Below are positions 32,565 through 41,526 of a DNA stretch of 64,000 bases, piece by piece. Under the pieces are notes generated by a model that saw only the letters and a list, made by a program, of their open reading frames with translations, ran no database searches and was not told where the DNA came from. This DNA comes from Philodulcilactobacillus myokonensis (lineage in GTDB: Bacteria; Bacillota; Bacilli; Lactobacillales; Lactobacillaceae): positions 310,001 through 374,000 of the forward strand of contig NZ_BRPL01000002.1 of NCBI RefSeq assembly GCF_027923585.1. The letters are read 5' to 3'. The position numbers and the translations under genes were made by a program. Every line of letters begins with the position of its first letter. Within the stretch, counting starts at the first letter, position 1.

Positions 32565-33059
32565 ATGGCTGATTTAAAAATTACTTTAGGTGATATCACT
32601 AAATCAAAAGTGGATGCGATCGTGAACGCTGCTAATACCGGCTTAGTCGGTGGTGGTGGCGTTGACGGCGCCATTCACCGGGCAGCTGGAAAGGCCAAAC
32701 TAGATGCTGCCTGTCGTAAACTGGGTGGCTGTCCAACCGGTGAAGCTAAGACGACTCCTGGTTTTAATTTATCTGCTCAATACATTATTCATACGGCCGG
32801 ACCGATTTGGCGTGACGGTTCGTTTGAAGAGGATAAACTACTAAAAAATTGTTATATCAATAGTTTGAAACAGGCCGTTGCTCACGATTGCAAAACGGTT
32901 GCCTTTCCGTCCATTAGCACCGGTGTCTATGGCTATCCACTGGACCGGGCTGCTAAAATTGCGGTCAAGACGATCAAAAATTTTGATGCACCATTAAAAG
33001 TAGAGATGGTCTGCTTTGATCAGAAGACTGAAGAAGCCTATTTAAAGGCTATGAAATGA
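32565..33059 (+). CDS. Macrodomain protein (ADP-ribosyl-binding/O-acetyl-ADP-ribose deacetylase type)
   Basis: A 164-aa single macrodomain. Visible are DAIVNAANTGLVGGGGVDGAIHRAAG (ADP-ribose loop 1), ARTP-type IIHTAGPIWRDG, and FPSISTGVYGYPLDRAA (loop 2). Members of this MacroD-like group remove acetyl or ADP-ribosyl groups from O-acetyl-ADP-ribose and proteins. AGGGGTGATTG precedes ATG 32565. It starts 12 bases after the MgtC gene, so the two are likely co-transcribed. Confidence 0.9.
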   Translation: MADLKITLGDITKSKVDAIVNAANTGLVGGGGVDGAIHRAAGKAKLDAACRKLGGCPTGEAKTTPGFNLSAQYIIHTAGPIWRDGSFEEDKLLKNCYINSLKQAVAHDCKTVAFPSISTGVYGYPLDRAAKIAVKTIKNFDAPLKVEMVCFDQKTEEAYLKAMK

Positions 33060-33062
33060 ATT

Positions 33063-33098
33063 GATTCCTTGGATTTTGATCTAAGGAATTTTTTCTTT
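33063..33098 (+). terminator. Terminator after the macrodomain gene
   Basis: ATTCCTTGGA and CTAAGGAATT arms followed by TTTTTTC. Confidence 0.75.
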
Positions 33099-33162
33099 GA
33101 CTTTTGCAATGAATCCTTATATCATTTTACTTACAATTAATAAGCTATGGGAGGTTGATTGA

Positions 33163-34197
33163 ATGTCATTACTATTATCACCCACTAATGTTGGCGGTTT
33201 GTCATTAAATAATCGGGTTGTCATGTCACCAATGTGCATGTATGAAGTTAAAAAAGAAGATGGAATTTTGACGCCGTTTCACTTTGCTCATTATGGGATG
33301 CGTGCCATTAGCAAAGTTGGTTTGATTATTACCGAAGCCACGGCGGTGGATCCGGATGGCCGAATTACTAAGTATGACTTGGGTCTATGGAATGATGAAC
33401 AGGCGAAGCATTTTAAGAAATTAGTTGATTGGATTCATTATTTAGGCGGTAAAATTGGGGTGCAATTAAACCATGCTGGCCGTAAAGCAGCTGATGCCAT
33501 TCATCCCGTTGCACCTAGTGCGATTGCTTACAGTCGTGATTATCGCACACCCAATGAATTAACAATTGAACAAATTCATCAGATTGTGAATGATTTTGGC
33601 ACAGCTGCTAAACATGCAAACAATGCTGGCGTTGACGTAATTGACATTCATGGAGCTCATGGCTACCTACTAAATCAATTTTTATCTGCAGTAACTAATC
33701 ATCGCCAGGATGAATATGGTGGCAGTCTAGCTAAGCGCTACCGAATCGTTCATGAAGTCATTCAAGCAATCAAACAAAATTATCAGGGACCATTATGGAT
33801 CCGTCTTTCATTAACTGATTATGATGATAGTGGTTTAGAAAACACGATGGATGATTGGAAGCAAGTTGGCAAATGGATGGAAGCTGATGGCATTAATTTA
33901 ATTGATGCTTCTACTGGTGGTTTGCTTAACAAGGCGCCTAATTTTCCAGTTCATGATGGTTACCAAACCTCGTTTGCGACTAAATTAAAGCAATCACTTC
34001 AAATTCCCGTTTCCACCGTCGGGTTATTGGATAATCCCGGTTTAAGTGAATATATTTTACAGAATCACCAGGCTGATTTGATTTTTGAAGGCCGGGCACT
34101 ATTAAGAAATACAAATTGGCTATCCGATGCCGCTAAGGAATTGCATGACCACCATTTCAAGCCGTTTAATGATTCATACCAACGTGGTCAAAAATAA
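33163..34197 (+). CDS. namA: Old yellow enzyme family NADPH dehydrogenase (YqjM/NamA-like)
   Basis: A 344-aa TIM-barrel flavoenzyme. The start VMSPMCMYEV is typical of YqjM, with the FMN-contacting cysteine. IGVQLNHAGRKA, VDVIDIHGAHGYLLNQFLS (the H-x-x-H/N substrate pair), DEYGGSL and the phosphate-binding VGLLDNP... EGRALLRN follow. The class reduces alpha,beta-unsaturated aldehydes, ketones and nitro compounds with NADPH. GGGAGG precedes the ATG. Single-gene unit. Confidence 0.88.
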   Translation: MSLLLSPTNVGGLSLNNRVVMSPMCMYEVKKEDGILTPFHFAHYGMRAISKVGLIITEATAVDPDGRITKYDLGLWNDEQAKHFKKLVDWIHYLGGKIGVQLNHAGRKAADAIHPVAPSAIAYSRDYRTPNELTIEQIHQIVNDFGTAAKHANNAGVDVIDIHGAHGYLLNQFLSAVTNHRQDEYGGSLAKRYRIVHEVIQAIKQNYQGPLWIRLSLTDYDDSGLENTMDDWKQVGKWMEADGINLIDASTGGLLNKAPNFPVHDGYQTSFATKLKQSLQIPVSTVGLLDNPGLSEYILQNHQADLIFEGRALLRNTNWLSDAAKELHDHHFKPFNDSYQRGQK

Positions 34198-34293
34198 GCG
34201 GTTAACTAAACGTTTGTAAGCAAAATGTTTGGAGTCGTGTGAATTTTTCTTGTAGAATTATGTCTGATGAATTAATTAGAAGGAGGAGATTGT

Positions 34294-34806
34294 ATGAGTA
34301 AGATTGCAGCTGTTGTTACAAGCGGTTACGAAGATTCAGAACTAACATCACCTAAAAAGGCTTTAGAAGATGCTGGCAACCAAGTTGACCTCATTGAAGA
34401 AAAAGCTGGTAATAAGATTGCCGGTGAACATGGTGATCAACAAACCATCGACGTTGCCATTGACGATGCTAAGTTTGATGATTACGATGCACTATTGTTA
34501 CCAGGTGGCGGATCACCCGATGCACTTCGTGTTGACCCTCGTTATGTCAACTTTGTAAAGCGCTTCTTAATGGCTAATAAACCGGTCTTTGCAATTTGCC
34601 ATGGACCACAATTCTTCATCCAAACTGGCTTAGCTAACGAATTGAAGCTAACAGCATACACAACCATCCGTTATGATTTATTCTATGCTGGTGCTCAAGT
34701 CTTAGACAAACCAGTCGTTGTTGATAAGAAACATAAGTTGGTTACAAGCAGAACTCCTGATGATTTGAAGTACTTTAACCGCGAAATGTTAAACTTATTA
34801 AAATAA
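34294..34806 (+). CDS. DJ-1/PfpI-family protein (YhbO/YraA type)
   Basis: A 170-aa single domain. The nucleophile elbow is FAICHGPQ with the catalytic cysteine; the acidic partner is in TSGYEDSELTSP, and the oxyanion strand is ALLLPGGGSPDALR. Members act in stress survival as deglycases or chaperones for glyoxal-damaged proteins, with debate over the activity. AGGAGGAG precedes the ATG. It has its own terminator. Confidence 0.88.
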   Translation: MSKIAAVVTSGYEDSELTSPKKALEDAGNQVDLIEEKAGNKIAGEHGDQQTIDVAIDDAKFDDYDALLLPGGGSPDALRVDPRYVNFVKRFLMANKPVFAICHGPQFFIQTGLANELKLTAYTTIRYDLFYAGAQVLDKPVVVDKKHKLVTSRTPDDLKYFNREMLNLLK

Positions 34807-34824
34807 TTGAGATTTAAAATAATG

Positions 34825-34866
34825 AAGACGTTAGTGATCAAATCAAATCACTAACGTCTTTTTTGC
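34825..34866 (+). terminator. Terminator after the PfpI gene
   Basis: AAGACGTTAGTGAT pairs with ATCACTAACGTCTT, followed by TTTT. Confidence 0.9.
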
Positions 34867-34934
34867 TTTAACGGTTGATTAATATAATCATTAGTTTTAT
34901 ACTAATTAAAAATTAATTAAAAGGGGCAATTAAA

Positions 34935-36134
34935 ATGACAAAAGTACTTTTTAATAACTTTAGTTTGTTTAATGGTAAGGATAACCAATTAAAATCAAAT
35001 GCGTGGTTATTAGCTGATCGAAAAACTGGCAAAATTGTTTCAGTTGGTTCTGGGGATGAACCCAAAGCCGATCAGTACATGGATTTGAATGGTAAATTTG
35101 TCATGCCCGGATTAATTAATGTTCATACTCATATTACATTTGATCCATATTCTTCGACTGGTAATACCGATGTAGACGAAGTTCAATCCACTGTTCGTGC
35201 TGTTAAGCATTTACACGAACTATTAAAATCAGGTGTTACTACTATTCGTGAATGTGGTGCAACATACGACATTGATATTGTTTTAGAAAAATTACGTGAA
35301 GCGGGCCAATTGAAACACGTTCCAACCATCATGCCATCTGGTCGGCCATATGGAATTACCGGTGGTCATTCGGATTTACCGAACTGGGGTTATCACTGTG
35401 ATTCAGTTGACGCCATGCGCCATGACGTTCGGGTTGGCATTAAAAAGGGTGCTAAGGCCATTAAAGTCATGGCAACCGGTGGTGTCATGACCAAGCAAGA
35501 TTCAATGTATGATCCCCAACTAAGTGCTGAGGATATGCGAACAGCCGTTGTCGAAGCTCACCATAAGGGCTTGATTGCGATGGCTCATGCTGAGGCTAAT
35601 CCCGGAATTGCGAATGCCATTAAAGCTGGCGTTGACTCAATCGAACACTGTTTTGAAGTTAACGATGATGAAATTGACTCCATGTTGAAGAAACATATCT
35701 TTCTAACGGCGACCTTACAAACGGCTTGGGCCATGAAGCATTATGGCAAAGGCAAGTTACCACAATGGGAAATGAATAAGATTGATGCCTGCTGGAAGAT
35801 GTTAACAAAGAATATTAAGCATGCTTGGCACCGTGGGGTTCCCGTTGTAGTCGGCACCGATGCCGGTTGTCCATTTGCTTATTTTGATACCACTGCTAAA
35901 GAATTTGAATTAATGGCGAAATACATGGACGTTACTAACTATGAAGCCCTTCTTGCCAATTATCATTCTGCCGAATTATTAGAACGCAACCAACAGTTTG
36001 ATCCTAAGGTCGGTGTCTTAGCTCCTGATTATCATGCCGATTTCTTAGTTCTAGACCACAATCCACTTGATGATATTAAAGCACCCCAGCAAGAAGATAA
36101 AGTCGTTTACAAGGGTGGAATTAAAGAAGTTTAA
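34935..36134 (+). CDS. Metal-dependent amidohydrolase (imidazolonepropionase-like)
   Basis: A 399-aa protein. An N-terminal beta sandwich leads into the barrel. Metal ligands are seen as NVHTHITFD (HxH), the carboxylated lysine in KAIKVMATGG, histidines in AMAHAEA and SIEHCFE, and the aspartate in VVGTDAGCPF. The group includes prolidase-like (Xaa-Pro/Xaa-Arg) and xenobiotic hydrolases; the substrate is not evident. AAGGGG precedes the ATG. Convergent with the phosphatase gene. Confidence 0.85.
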   Translation: MTKVLFNNFSLFNGKDNQLKSNAWLLADRKTGKIVSVGSGDEPKADQYMDLNGKFVMPGLINVHTHITFDPYSSTGNTDVDEVQSTVRAVKHLHELLKSGVTTIRECGATYDIDIVLEKLREAGQLKHVPTIMPSGRPYGITGGHSDLPNWGYHCDSVDAMRHDVRVGIKKGAKAIKVMATGGVMTKQDSMYDPQLSAEDMRTAVVEAHHKGLIAMAHAEANPGIANAIKAGVDSIEHCFEVNDDEIDSMLKKHIFLTATLQTAWAMKHYGKGKLPQWEMNKIDACWKMLTKNIKHAWHRGVPVVVGTDAGCPFAYFDTTAKEFELMAKYMDVTNYEALLANYHSAELLERNQQFDPKVGVLAPDYHADFLVLDHNPLDDIKAPQQEDKVVYKGGIKEV

Positions 36135-36155
36135 TTTTTAAATTGAAACCAAATT

Positions 36156-36193
36156 AAAACACCAATTCCAAATCAATGGAATTGGTGTTTTTT
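36156..36193. terminator. Bidirectional terminator
   Basis: AAAACACCAATTCCA and TGGAATTGGTGTTTT form a perfect stem with A/T runs on both strands; serves two convergent genes. Confidence 0.9.
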
Positions 36194-36210
36194 AGTTTAA
36201 ATGAGTTAAT

Positions 36211-37263
36211 TTAGAAATTCTTAAACGTAGTTTCTAATTGTTGTAAGGAAGCTTTAGATTGGTAATAAGCTTTTTTATTAACCCGTCTTTGACTACCCTG
36301 GGTACTGACCCATTTTTGTAAATTAGATTTAACAATTTCCTTTTGTTGATTTAATTTGCTGTAATTCGGGGTTAAGTAATTAGCTCTTAACTTCTTGATG
36401 TCCTTATTACTTAAACCAATTACCTTGTGCAAATAATTATCCATATTACCATACTTAGCTTCAATCGTGCTATAGAAACGGTTTAATTGATTAATTTGGG
36501 TGACATAATTTTGACGTCCCTTATTTAAGCCAATGTAATAAGTGGATAATAAGTAGTCGTTATAAATGTTGCGCTTATTAACACCTAAAGCCGATAGCAA
36601 TAGGACGCTGACGGTTCCGGTTCGATCACGACCACCGATACAATGGTACATAATGGCACCATTCTTGTTGTTCATGGCTGCTTTAAAAATATCCTTGTAA
36701 GAATTAACAGCAGATTTACTGAAGGCTAGTGGATAACCATAACGGTAAATTTCACCGTATTTATTTTTAGCAGGGGTGGTAGCAATCTTTTCCTTTAGTG
36801 AAATGACCGGGATGTTTTTAATGGGGATGTTTAAGCCAACACTATCTTTGACACCTTCACCTGGATCGGCAGCCTTTTTAATTTCCTGTGATTCACGAAG
36901 GTCAATGATTTGTTTAATGTTTAATTGATGGGCAGCTTTAGCGCCTTTTTTGGTTAATTTAGCTAAATCACTACCGCGAATCAAGCGCTTAGGCTTGACT
37001 GAGAAATTACCATCAGCAGTGGTGACACCACCAATATCGCGAGTATTCCATGATCCTTGTAAATCATTTGAATAGTAAAAATCCTGTCTTTGTTTAGCGG
37101 CTTTAGCGACTCTGACGTTACTTAGATATTGATTATATTTGCTTGAAATGCTGCTGGCAGCATAAGCTTGTGTCGTTGAGTGTTGCTGGCTATTGATTGC
37201 ATTGAAACCAAAGAAACTTAGTCCGGCAATCGCAGCAATTGATAACTTAGTTGCTTTTCTCAT
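36211..37263 (-). CDS. Secreted protein-tyrosine phosphatase
   Basis: A 350-aa protein with an N-terminal signal peptide (about residues 1-35, ending QAYAAS). The catalytic loop HCIGGRDRTGT fits C-x5-R of the Y_phosphatase3 (PtpB/LipA-like) group. NTRDIGG and LIRGSDLAKLT near residues 70-100 match its N-terminal signature. Such secreted enzymes act on phosphotyrosine or phosphoinositides. A basic C-terminal extension of about 60 residues could bind the wall. AAAGGAG precedes the start. Confidence 0.88.
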   Translation of the reverse strand: MRKATKLSIAAIAGLSFFGFNAINSQQHSTTQAYAASSISSKYNQYLSNVRVAKAAKQRQDFYYSNDLQGSWNTRDIGGVTTADGNFSVKPKRLIRGSDLAKLTKKGAKAAHQLNIKQIIDLRESQEIKKAADPGEGVKDSVGLNIPIKNIPVISLKEKIATTPAKNKYGEIYRYGYPLAFSKSAVNSYKDIFKAAMNNKNGAIMYHCIGGRDRTGTVSVLLLSALGVNKRNIYNDYLLSTYYIGLNKGRQNYVTQINQLNRFYSTIEAKYGNMDNYLHKVIGLSNKDIKKLRANYLTPNYSKLNQQKEIVKSNLQKWVSTQGSQRRVNKKAYYQSKASLQQLETTFKNF

Positions 37264-37396
37264 TTCATGATTACTCCTTTAAAATAGACTAACGTTATAT
37301 ATCATACCTTTAATTGATTATTTCTTCAATTATTTTTAGAAAACATAAAAAGCAAATCTAAATCGATCGATGTCGGATGCTTGAATTTAAGTTAAA

Positions 37397-38112
37397 TTAA
37401 TTTTCAGCGTGATTAATGGCACCGTTGATGTCATCCTTTGAAAAATCATGTTTCATAAATTCTTCACTAGTTGATGGTAATTCCTGATTTAATTTGGGTA
37501 GTGCTTGTAAACTAAGTTCACCGTCTTTAACGTTAAATCCTAAGACGTGGCCACCAATGCTTAAATCATCTGCTAAGAAATGAAGATGGAAACCACCGAC
37601 TGAAGGGCCATTAAAAATTTGTGGAGCGTAGTAACCAATCAAAGTTCCTTCCTTGTTTGTAGCGTAGCATCAAAAGTAGCTTGTTTATCAGCCATTTCAA
37701 CTAAAGTTGGATAGGGCTCGTTTGCTTTATTGACTGATCTAGTATGAATATTTGAAAAAACACCGTGAATTTTGACCGCAAAGAAAATGTTTTGGTAATC
37801 ATTTTGGTTAAAGATGTAGTCAGCTAATTCGGACTTATTAATGTTTTGAATCTGATTCAAACGGGTAAAGTGGGCAAAATGAACATCAGCAAATGGTACC
37901 ATTTCCATACCAGTTAGCTTTTGAATTTTCCCACTGCCTTTTACTTGGTAACCCTGGCCGTTTAAAACAATTAATTCACCATCGAGTGAATCGGCGGTGC
38001 CAATTCCAGTGTCACCATGTTTTAAAATATCATTCAATGATTTCGTTCCTTTAAATAATCCGGGGACCATTAATGCAAGGGTGCCATATTGGTACAGTGT
38101 TTGATAATTCAT
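37397..38112 (-). pseudogene. alsD: Acetolactate decarboxylase, split by a frameshift
   Basis: Codons from 38112 to 37639 give the N-terminal two thirds (IGTADSLDGELIVLNGQGYQ, FADVHFAHFTRL, FFAVKIHGVFSNIHTRSV). A second frame from 37642 to 37397 gives the rest (IGYYAPQIFNG, GGFHLHFLADDLSIGGHVLGF), including zinc-ligand histidines. Joined with one base inserted or one slipped back, the reading goes through KEGTLIGYYAP, matching the family, and the total of about 238 aa is the normal size. The intact enzyme makes acetoin from acetolactate. No slippery heptamer is seen, so this looks like a true inactivating frameshift or a sequencing error. Confidence 0.8.
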
Positions 38113-38280
38113 TTTAAAAACCTCCTTATATAATTAATTATATCTTATTGTTGATATCAAGCGGTGTAAAGCAAATGAGTTTAAATTAGAATGAGATTAT
38201 TAAGTGATTAAAATTATTTATTAATTCGATTAGGTATATAATGAACATATAGACCATTAGTTATTAAAAGAGGTAATTCG

Positions 38281-39201
38281 ATGGATAATGCAATTAGTAA
38301 AAGTAGTAGACCAAAGCATAATTATCTGAGTATTGCGCTGCGAACAATATTATCCTTCATTGGAGTTAGTTTAATTGGTCTAGGCGCTGCCTTGATGCGT
38401 GAAGGACACGTTGGTCTGGATCCTTATACCGCCCTTAATATTGGTGTATCTGGTCATTTAGGGATGGAACTTGGGACCTACCAGTTAATTTCTAACCTAG
38501 TCATCTTTGTTTTTATTTTGATTTTTAATATTAAGCAAATTGGAATTGGGACGATTTTGAACATGGTTCTAGTTGGATATGAAATTCAATGGTTTTCAAA
38601 CATCTATGAAAATATTTTTGGAGCTCAAATCAATTTCTTCGTTATTATTGTTGATGGTGCGATTGGACTATTATTCTTTACACTAGGAACTTCAATCTAT
38701 ATGTCGACTAAATTAGGGGTTGCTCCATACGATGCAATTGCGCCGACAATTTCAGAACGATTTCATATTAAGTACCAATATGTAAGAACAGTTCAAGATA
38801 TCCTCTTTATGGTAGCTGCTGTTATTGCTGGCGGTGCTTATGGAATAATGACGATTGTAACAGCATTCTTTGCCGGTCCTTTAATCACTTTCTGGAATAA
38901 AAACGTCAGCGAATTTATCATGGAACATGTTAATCACTTCAGTAATGAACCATCCGTTAATAACGTTGAAAATGGGGTTTTAGGTGCTAGTCGTCAAAGT
39001 TATAACTGGTTGCATCGTGCATACCGTTCAACTGTATATATTCAAAGACATTTATCTGGTTATACTGATCAAGAATTAGAAGAGATTATTAATGAAAATA
39101 ATCACCAGTTAAGACAAAATTTGATCTTTATGAAGCATCTTGAAAAACTTCACCATTCATTGAATGAAGAATTAAAACGCCGTGGTTTGAACCAAAAATA
39201 A
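38281..39201 (+). CDS. YczE/YitT-like membrane protein
   Basis: A 306-aa protein with about five membrane segments in the first 205 residues. The first begins LRTILSFIGVSLIGLGAALMREGHVGLDPYTAL, the YczE-type pattern (G-x-x-x-x-x-x-G-L-D-P). A hydrophilic helical tail of about 95 residues (QELEEIINENNHQL) is unusual for the family. Function unknown; the family is often placed near transporters. AGAGG precedes the ATG; a terminator follows. Confidence 0.7.
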   Translation: MDNAISKSSRPKHNYLSIALRTILSFIGVSLIGLGAALMREGHVGLDPYTALNIGVSGHLGMELGTYQLISNLVIFVFILIFNIKQIGIGTILNMVLVGYEIQWFSNIYENIFGAQINFFVIIVDGAIGLLFFTLGTSIYMSTKLGVAPYDAIAPTISERFHIKYQYVRTVQDILFMVAAVIAGGAYGIMTIVTAFFAGPLITFWNKNVSEFIMEHVNHFSNEPSVNNVENGVLGASRQSYNWLHRAYRSTVYIQRHLSGYTDQELEEIINENNHQLRQNLIFMKHLEKLHHSLNEELKRRGLNQK

Positions 39202-39219
39202 TTTAAAATAAAGTAAAAT

Positions 39220-39256
39220 AAAACAGGGGATGAATTAATCATCCTCTGTTTTATTT
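39220..39256. terminator. Bidirectional terminator
   Basis: AAAACAGGGGATGA and TCATCCTCTGTTTT form a stem with flanking A and T runs; it serves both convergent genes. Confidence 0.85.
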
Positions 39257-39269
39257 GGTTTAATTAATA

Positions 39270-40124
39270 TTATCTAACGACAACTGCGTATTGATGACAT
39301 TTATTATAAACGTTCATGAAATGGGTCGTTGATACCCAGAATACCTTGTGTGAATCACTGGCATATTTATATGGATCAGCAATTAAAAAGGCACCGTATT
39401 TATAACCAACGATGGTTAACATGTGGCCAGTTGGATTACCATTCATATTTCTAGAACCAGCAAAAGCAACCGCATTATCGTGTTTAACTTCAGAAATTAA
39501 CTGGGTTCTTGAAGCACCTGAAATATCATGGGTTGCTTTATCATATTCACGACCGTATTTAGCAAGCGGGTATGGCAAAATGGTCCATGATACATTAGTG
39601 GGGTTGTGCTTAAATGGATTTCCTCTAAAACCATACTTAGGATTATTGCTTCGTGGCATTTTATCAATAAAACTCTTGGTACTAATAAAACCACGGCCTT
39701 TAACTGACAAAGCAGTCTTTAAACTGATGGCTTCACAGGCATTTGGTGCGAAAGTAGGGTAAAGTTGACTATTGTACGTATATGGCAAAATATATGTAGA
39801 AGGTTTCTTTAATGCCTCGGCATTGATCCAACCATAATTGGTTCCTTTACGGCTAACTTTAAAGTAGGTTCTTCGATTGGACTGTGCAATTTCATTAACC
39901 TGCATTAATTGGCCGGAAAGACCTGATGCCTTGCGTTTAACTTTAGTTCCCTTAACGTAAGGTTGTTCCCACATTTTCCAATGACTACCATTAATGACCC
40001 TAGCGTCATAATTTCTAGCAGAGCTGATGGAATAATTGGAATTTGCAGAAGCCTTACTGTTTACCATTAAAAGGCCTAAAATAATGAAAAATCCCATTAA
40101 AAGGATTCGATTTATTTTATGCAA
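39270..40124 (-). CDS. Secreted C39-like cysteine peptidase with an SH3-like GW domain
   Basis: A 284-aa protein. A signal peptide or anchor (residues 1-28) precedes a GW/SH3-like domain (VINGSHWKMWEQPY... YGWINAEAL) for wall binding. The catalytic domain begins YPTFAPNACEAISLKTAL (active cysteine) and holds GHMLTIVGYK (histidine) and FLIADPYKY (aspartate). Papain-like C39-like-2 proteins of this build are exported and probably cleave wall or surface peptides. I choose TTG 40124, 9 bases after AAGGAG; the earlier in-frame TTG abuts the site. Confidence 0.82.
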   Translation of the reverse strand: MHKINRILLMGFFIILGLLMVNSKASANSNYSISSARNYDARVINGSHWKMWEQPYVKGTKVKRKASGLSGQLMQVNEIAQSNRRTYFKVSRKGTNYGWINAEALKKPSTYILPYTYNSQLYPTFAPNACEAISLKTALSVKGRGFISTKSFIDKMPRSNNPKYGFRGNPFKHNPTNVSWTILPYPLAKYGREYDKATHDISGASRTQLISEVKHDNAVAFAGSRNMNGNPTGHMLTIVGYKYGAFLIADPYKYASDSHKVFWVSTTHFMNVYNKCHQYAVVVR

Positions 40125-40218
40125 ATTAAACAACTCCTTGTAATGAAATGATTATACAAATACATATTTTAGCATTGATATATAACAGATTAATGACGTG
40201 AATGTTAAGTTTTAGATA

Positions 40219-40572
40219 CTAATTATTAAACAAAGGTGCAATGTCATTTTGATATGCATCGTCGATGATTTGGGATGCTTTGCGGCTCAACTGTTGGGCG
40301 TATTCCGGAGTATCATTACCGTTTTCATATTCATTACTAAAAGCAACGTGACAAGCAGCCTTTAAGTTCGTCTTTAATTGATCTTTGTCAGGAGTTTGGT
40401 AAGCTTTAGAATTAAGTCCCATATTGAGGTAAGCACGAAGGGTCATTAAGACTTCACTAGTTAATTGGTCTTTACTTTGAGCAGCTTGATAAGCCTTTTC
40501 AAATAGATTATGTTGAATTTTAATTGCAATTTTAATGTTGGTTTGATGTTCTTCTTGTTGTTCTGGCATCAT
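40219..40572 (-). CDS. Soluble helical protein of unknown function
   Basis: A 117-aa, mostly alpha-helical, acidic and glutamine-rich protein (KIAIKIQHNLFEKAYQAAQ; DTPEYAQQLSRKASQIIDD). No family recognised. AAAGGA precedes two adjacent ATG codons (40572 and 40569); either may be used. Located upstream of a small gene on the same strand, separated by a hairpin. Confidence 0.6.
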   Translation of the reverse strand: MMPEQQEEHQTNIKIAIKIQHNLFEKAYQAAQSKDQLTSEVLMTLRAYLNMGLNSKAYQTPDKDQLKTNLKAACHVAFSNEYENGNDTPEYAQQLSRKASQIIDDAYQNDIAPLFNN

Positions 40573-40598
40573 GATGTTCCTTTCATGTAATAAAAAAC

Positions 40599-40630
40599 AT
40601 TCCATTGTTTTAAATGGAATGCCTTCATTT
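40599..40630 (-). terminator. Hairpin between two small genes
   Basis: CATTCCAT and ATGGAATG arms with a T/A-rich flank; a weak terminator for the 67-aa gene. Confidence 0.5.
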
Positions 40631-40647
40631 AATTTAATAAAATGAAA

Positions 40648-40851
40648 TTACTTAGCTTCGAGGCTAACTGAACCATTATTGTTAGAAGCTTCGTATCGGC
40701 CTGGTTTAGTACTATTTTTATCAATTGCAGATTTGATTTCATCAATATCAACGTCGCCAGGGTAGAATGAAACAACGCTGCCCTTATATGCTAAGATTTG
40801 GTCACGTGATTTGAATTGAGTCATTTCGTCTTTATTTACATCGTATGCCAT
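40648..40851 (-). CDS. 67-aa soluble protein of unknown function
   Basis: Acidic and hydrophilic (VVSFYPGDVDIDEIKSAID). The ending NNNGSVSLEAK suggests a compact beta structure. GGAAGG precedes ATG 40851. No family recognised. Confidence 0.55.
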   Translation of the reverse strand: MAYDVNKDEMTQFKSRDQILAYKGSVVSFYPGDVDIDEIKSAIDKNSTKPGRYEASNNNGSVSLEAK

Positions 40852-40966
40852 AATTGAATTACCTTCCTTTTTGTTATTCAGATTACAATTTTATTTTAAC
40901 ACCAGCCCTTCATTTTTTCATTGTTTTGTTTTGCAAAAAAAGTTTGAAATAAATTAACTAAAATAC

Positions 40967-40994
40967 TTGAAAAATTAAAATATTGTTATATAAT
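40967..40994 (+). promoter_or_regulatory. Promoter of the tRNA-Asn cluster
   Basis: TTGAAA and TATAAT with a 16-base gap, 32 bases ahead of the first tRNA. Confidence 0.6.
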
Positions 40995-41025
40995 TATAAA
41001 TAATCAATGAGAAACATTTAATGAT

Positions 41026-41098
41026 TGCCCCGTAGTTCAGTTGGTAGAACAACTGCCTGTTAAGCAGAAGGTCACTGGTTCGAGCCCAGTCGGAGCAG
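41026..41098 (+). tRNA. tRNA-Asn (GTT), copy 1
   Basis: The D stem GTTC/GAAC, anticodon loop CTGTTAA (anticodon GTT) and T arm ACTGG-TTCGAGC-CCAGT are complete. The acceptor stem TGCCCCG/CGGAGCA has a C-A mismatch at pair 4-69. The CCA tail is not encoded. Confidence 0.95.
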
Positions 41099-41168
41099 TT
41101 AGATTTATGATGCCGTTCTGGTGTTTATAAATCTCATTTTTATAAATAAACTGATTTCTTTTGATTAT

Positions 41169-41241
41169 TGCCCCGTAGTTCAGTTGGTAGAACAGCTGCC
41201 TGTTAAGCAGAAGGTCACTGGTTCGAACCCAGTCGGAGCAG
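41169..41241 (+). tRNA. tRNA-Asn (GTT), copy 2
   Basis: As copy 1, except for two single-base differences (AACAGC in the stem before the anticodon and TTCGAAC in the T loop). It has the same acceptor-stem mismatch. It lies 70 bases after copy 1. Confidence 0.95.
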
Positions 41242-41306
41242 TTGATGATAAATATTTCTTTTGTATTTATGATCTTTATTGTTGAACAATTGCATATTTT
41301 GATAAT

Positions 41307-41379
41307 TGCCCCGTAGTTCAGTTGGTAGAACAACTGCCTGTTAAGCAGAAGGTCACTGGTTCGAGCCCAGTCGGAGCAG
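41307..41379 (+). tRNA. tRNA-Asn (GTT), copy 3
   Basis: Identical to copy 1 over the mature tRNA and carries the same C4-A69 mismatch. A terminator follows 12 bases later, so the three form one transcript. Confidence 0.95.
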
Positions 41380-41390
41380 CTAATTAAAGG

Positions 41391-41420
41391 GAATCATTGA
41401 TTAAATGATTCTTTTTTATT
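41391..41420 (+). terminator. Terminator of the tRNA cluster
   Basis: GAATCATT and AATGATTC form a stem around GATTA, followed by TTTTTTA. Confidence 0.8.
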
Positions 41421-41433
41421 TACATTCATTGTT

Positions 41434-41443
41434 TACAAGTGTA
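41434..41443. promoter_or_regulatory. CopY operator, first cop box
   Basis: TACAAGTGTA matches the TACAnnTGTA box bound by CopY of lactic acid bacteria. It lies 93 bases before copY. Confidence 0.85.
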
Positions 41444-41498
41444 AACTACTAATTGAATTGAATATTAACGAATAAACTTTTTATTTACAGTTTTAGTT

Positions 41499-41508
41499 TA
41501 CATTTGTA
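41499..41508. promoter_or_regulatory. CopY operator, second cop box
   Basis: TACATTTGTA is a second TACAnnTGTA box, 19 bases before the copY start. Paired boxes are usual for copY promoters. Confidence 0.85.
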
Positions 41509-41526
41509 GATTGAGGAGATGAAACG

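Noticed and set aside
37630..37665. Programmed -1 frameshift in alsD
   Set aside because: The overlap lacks an X-XXY-YYZ slippery heptamer and a downstream structure, and the family is not known to use recoding.
41037..41333. A 98-aa minus-strand frame over the tRNA cluster
   Set aside because: It is the antisense of three tRNA genes, with the repeated SDWVRTSDLLLNRQ-type peptide known from spurious annotations; there is no ribosome binding site.
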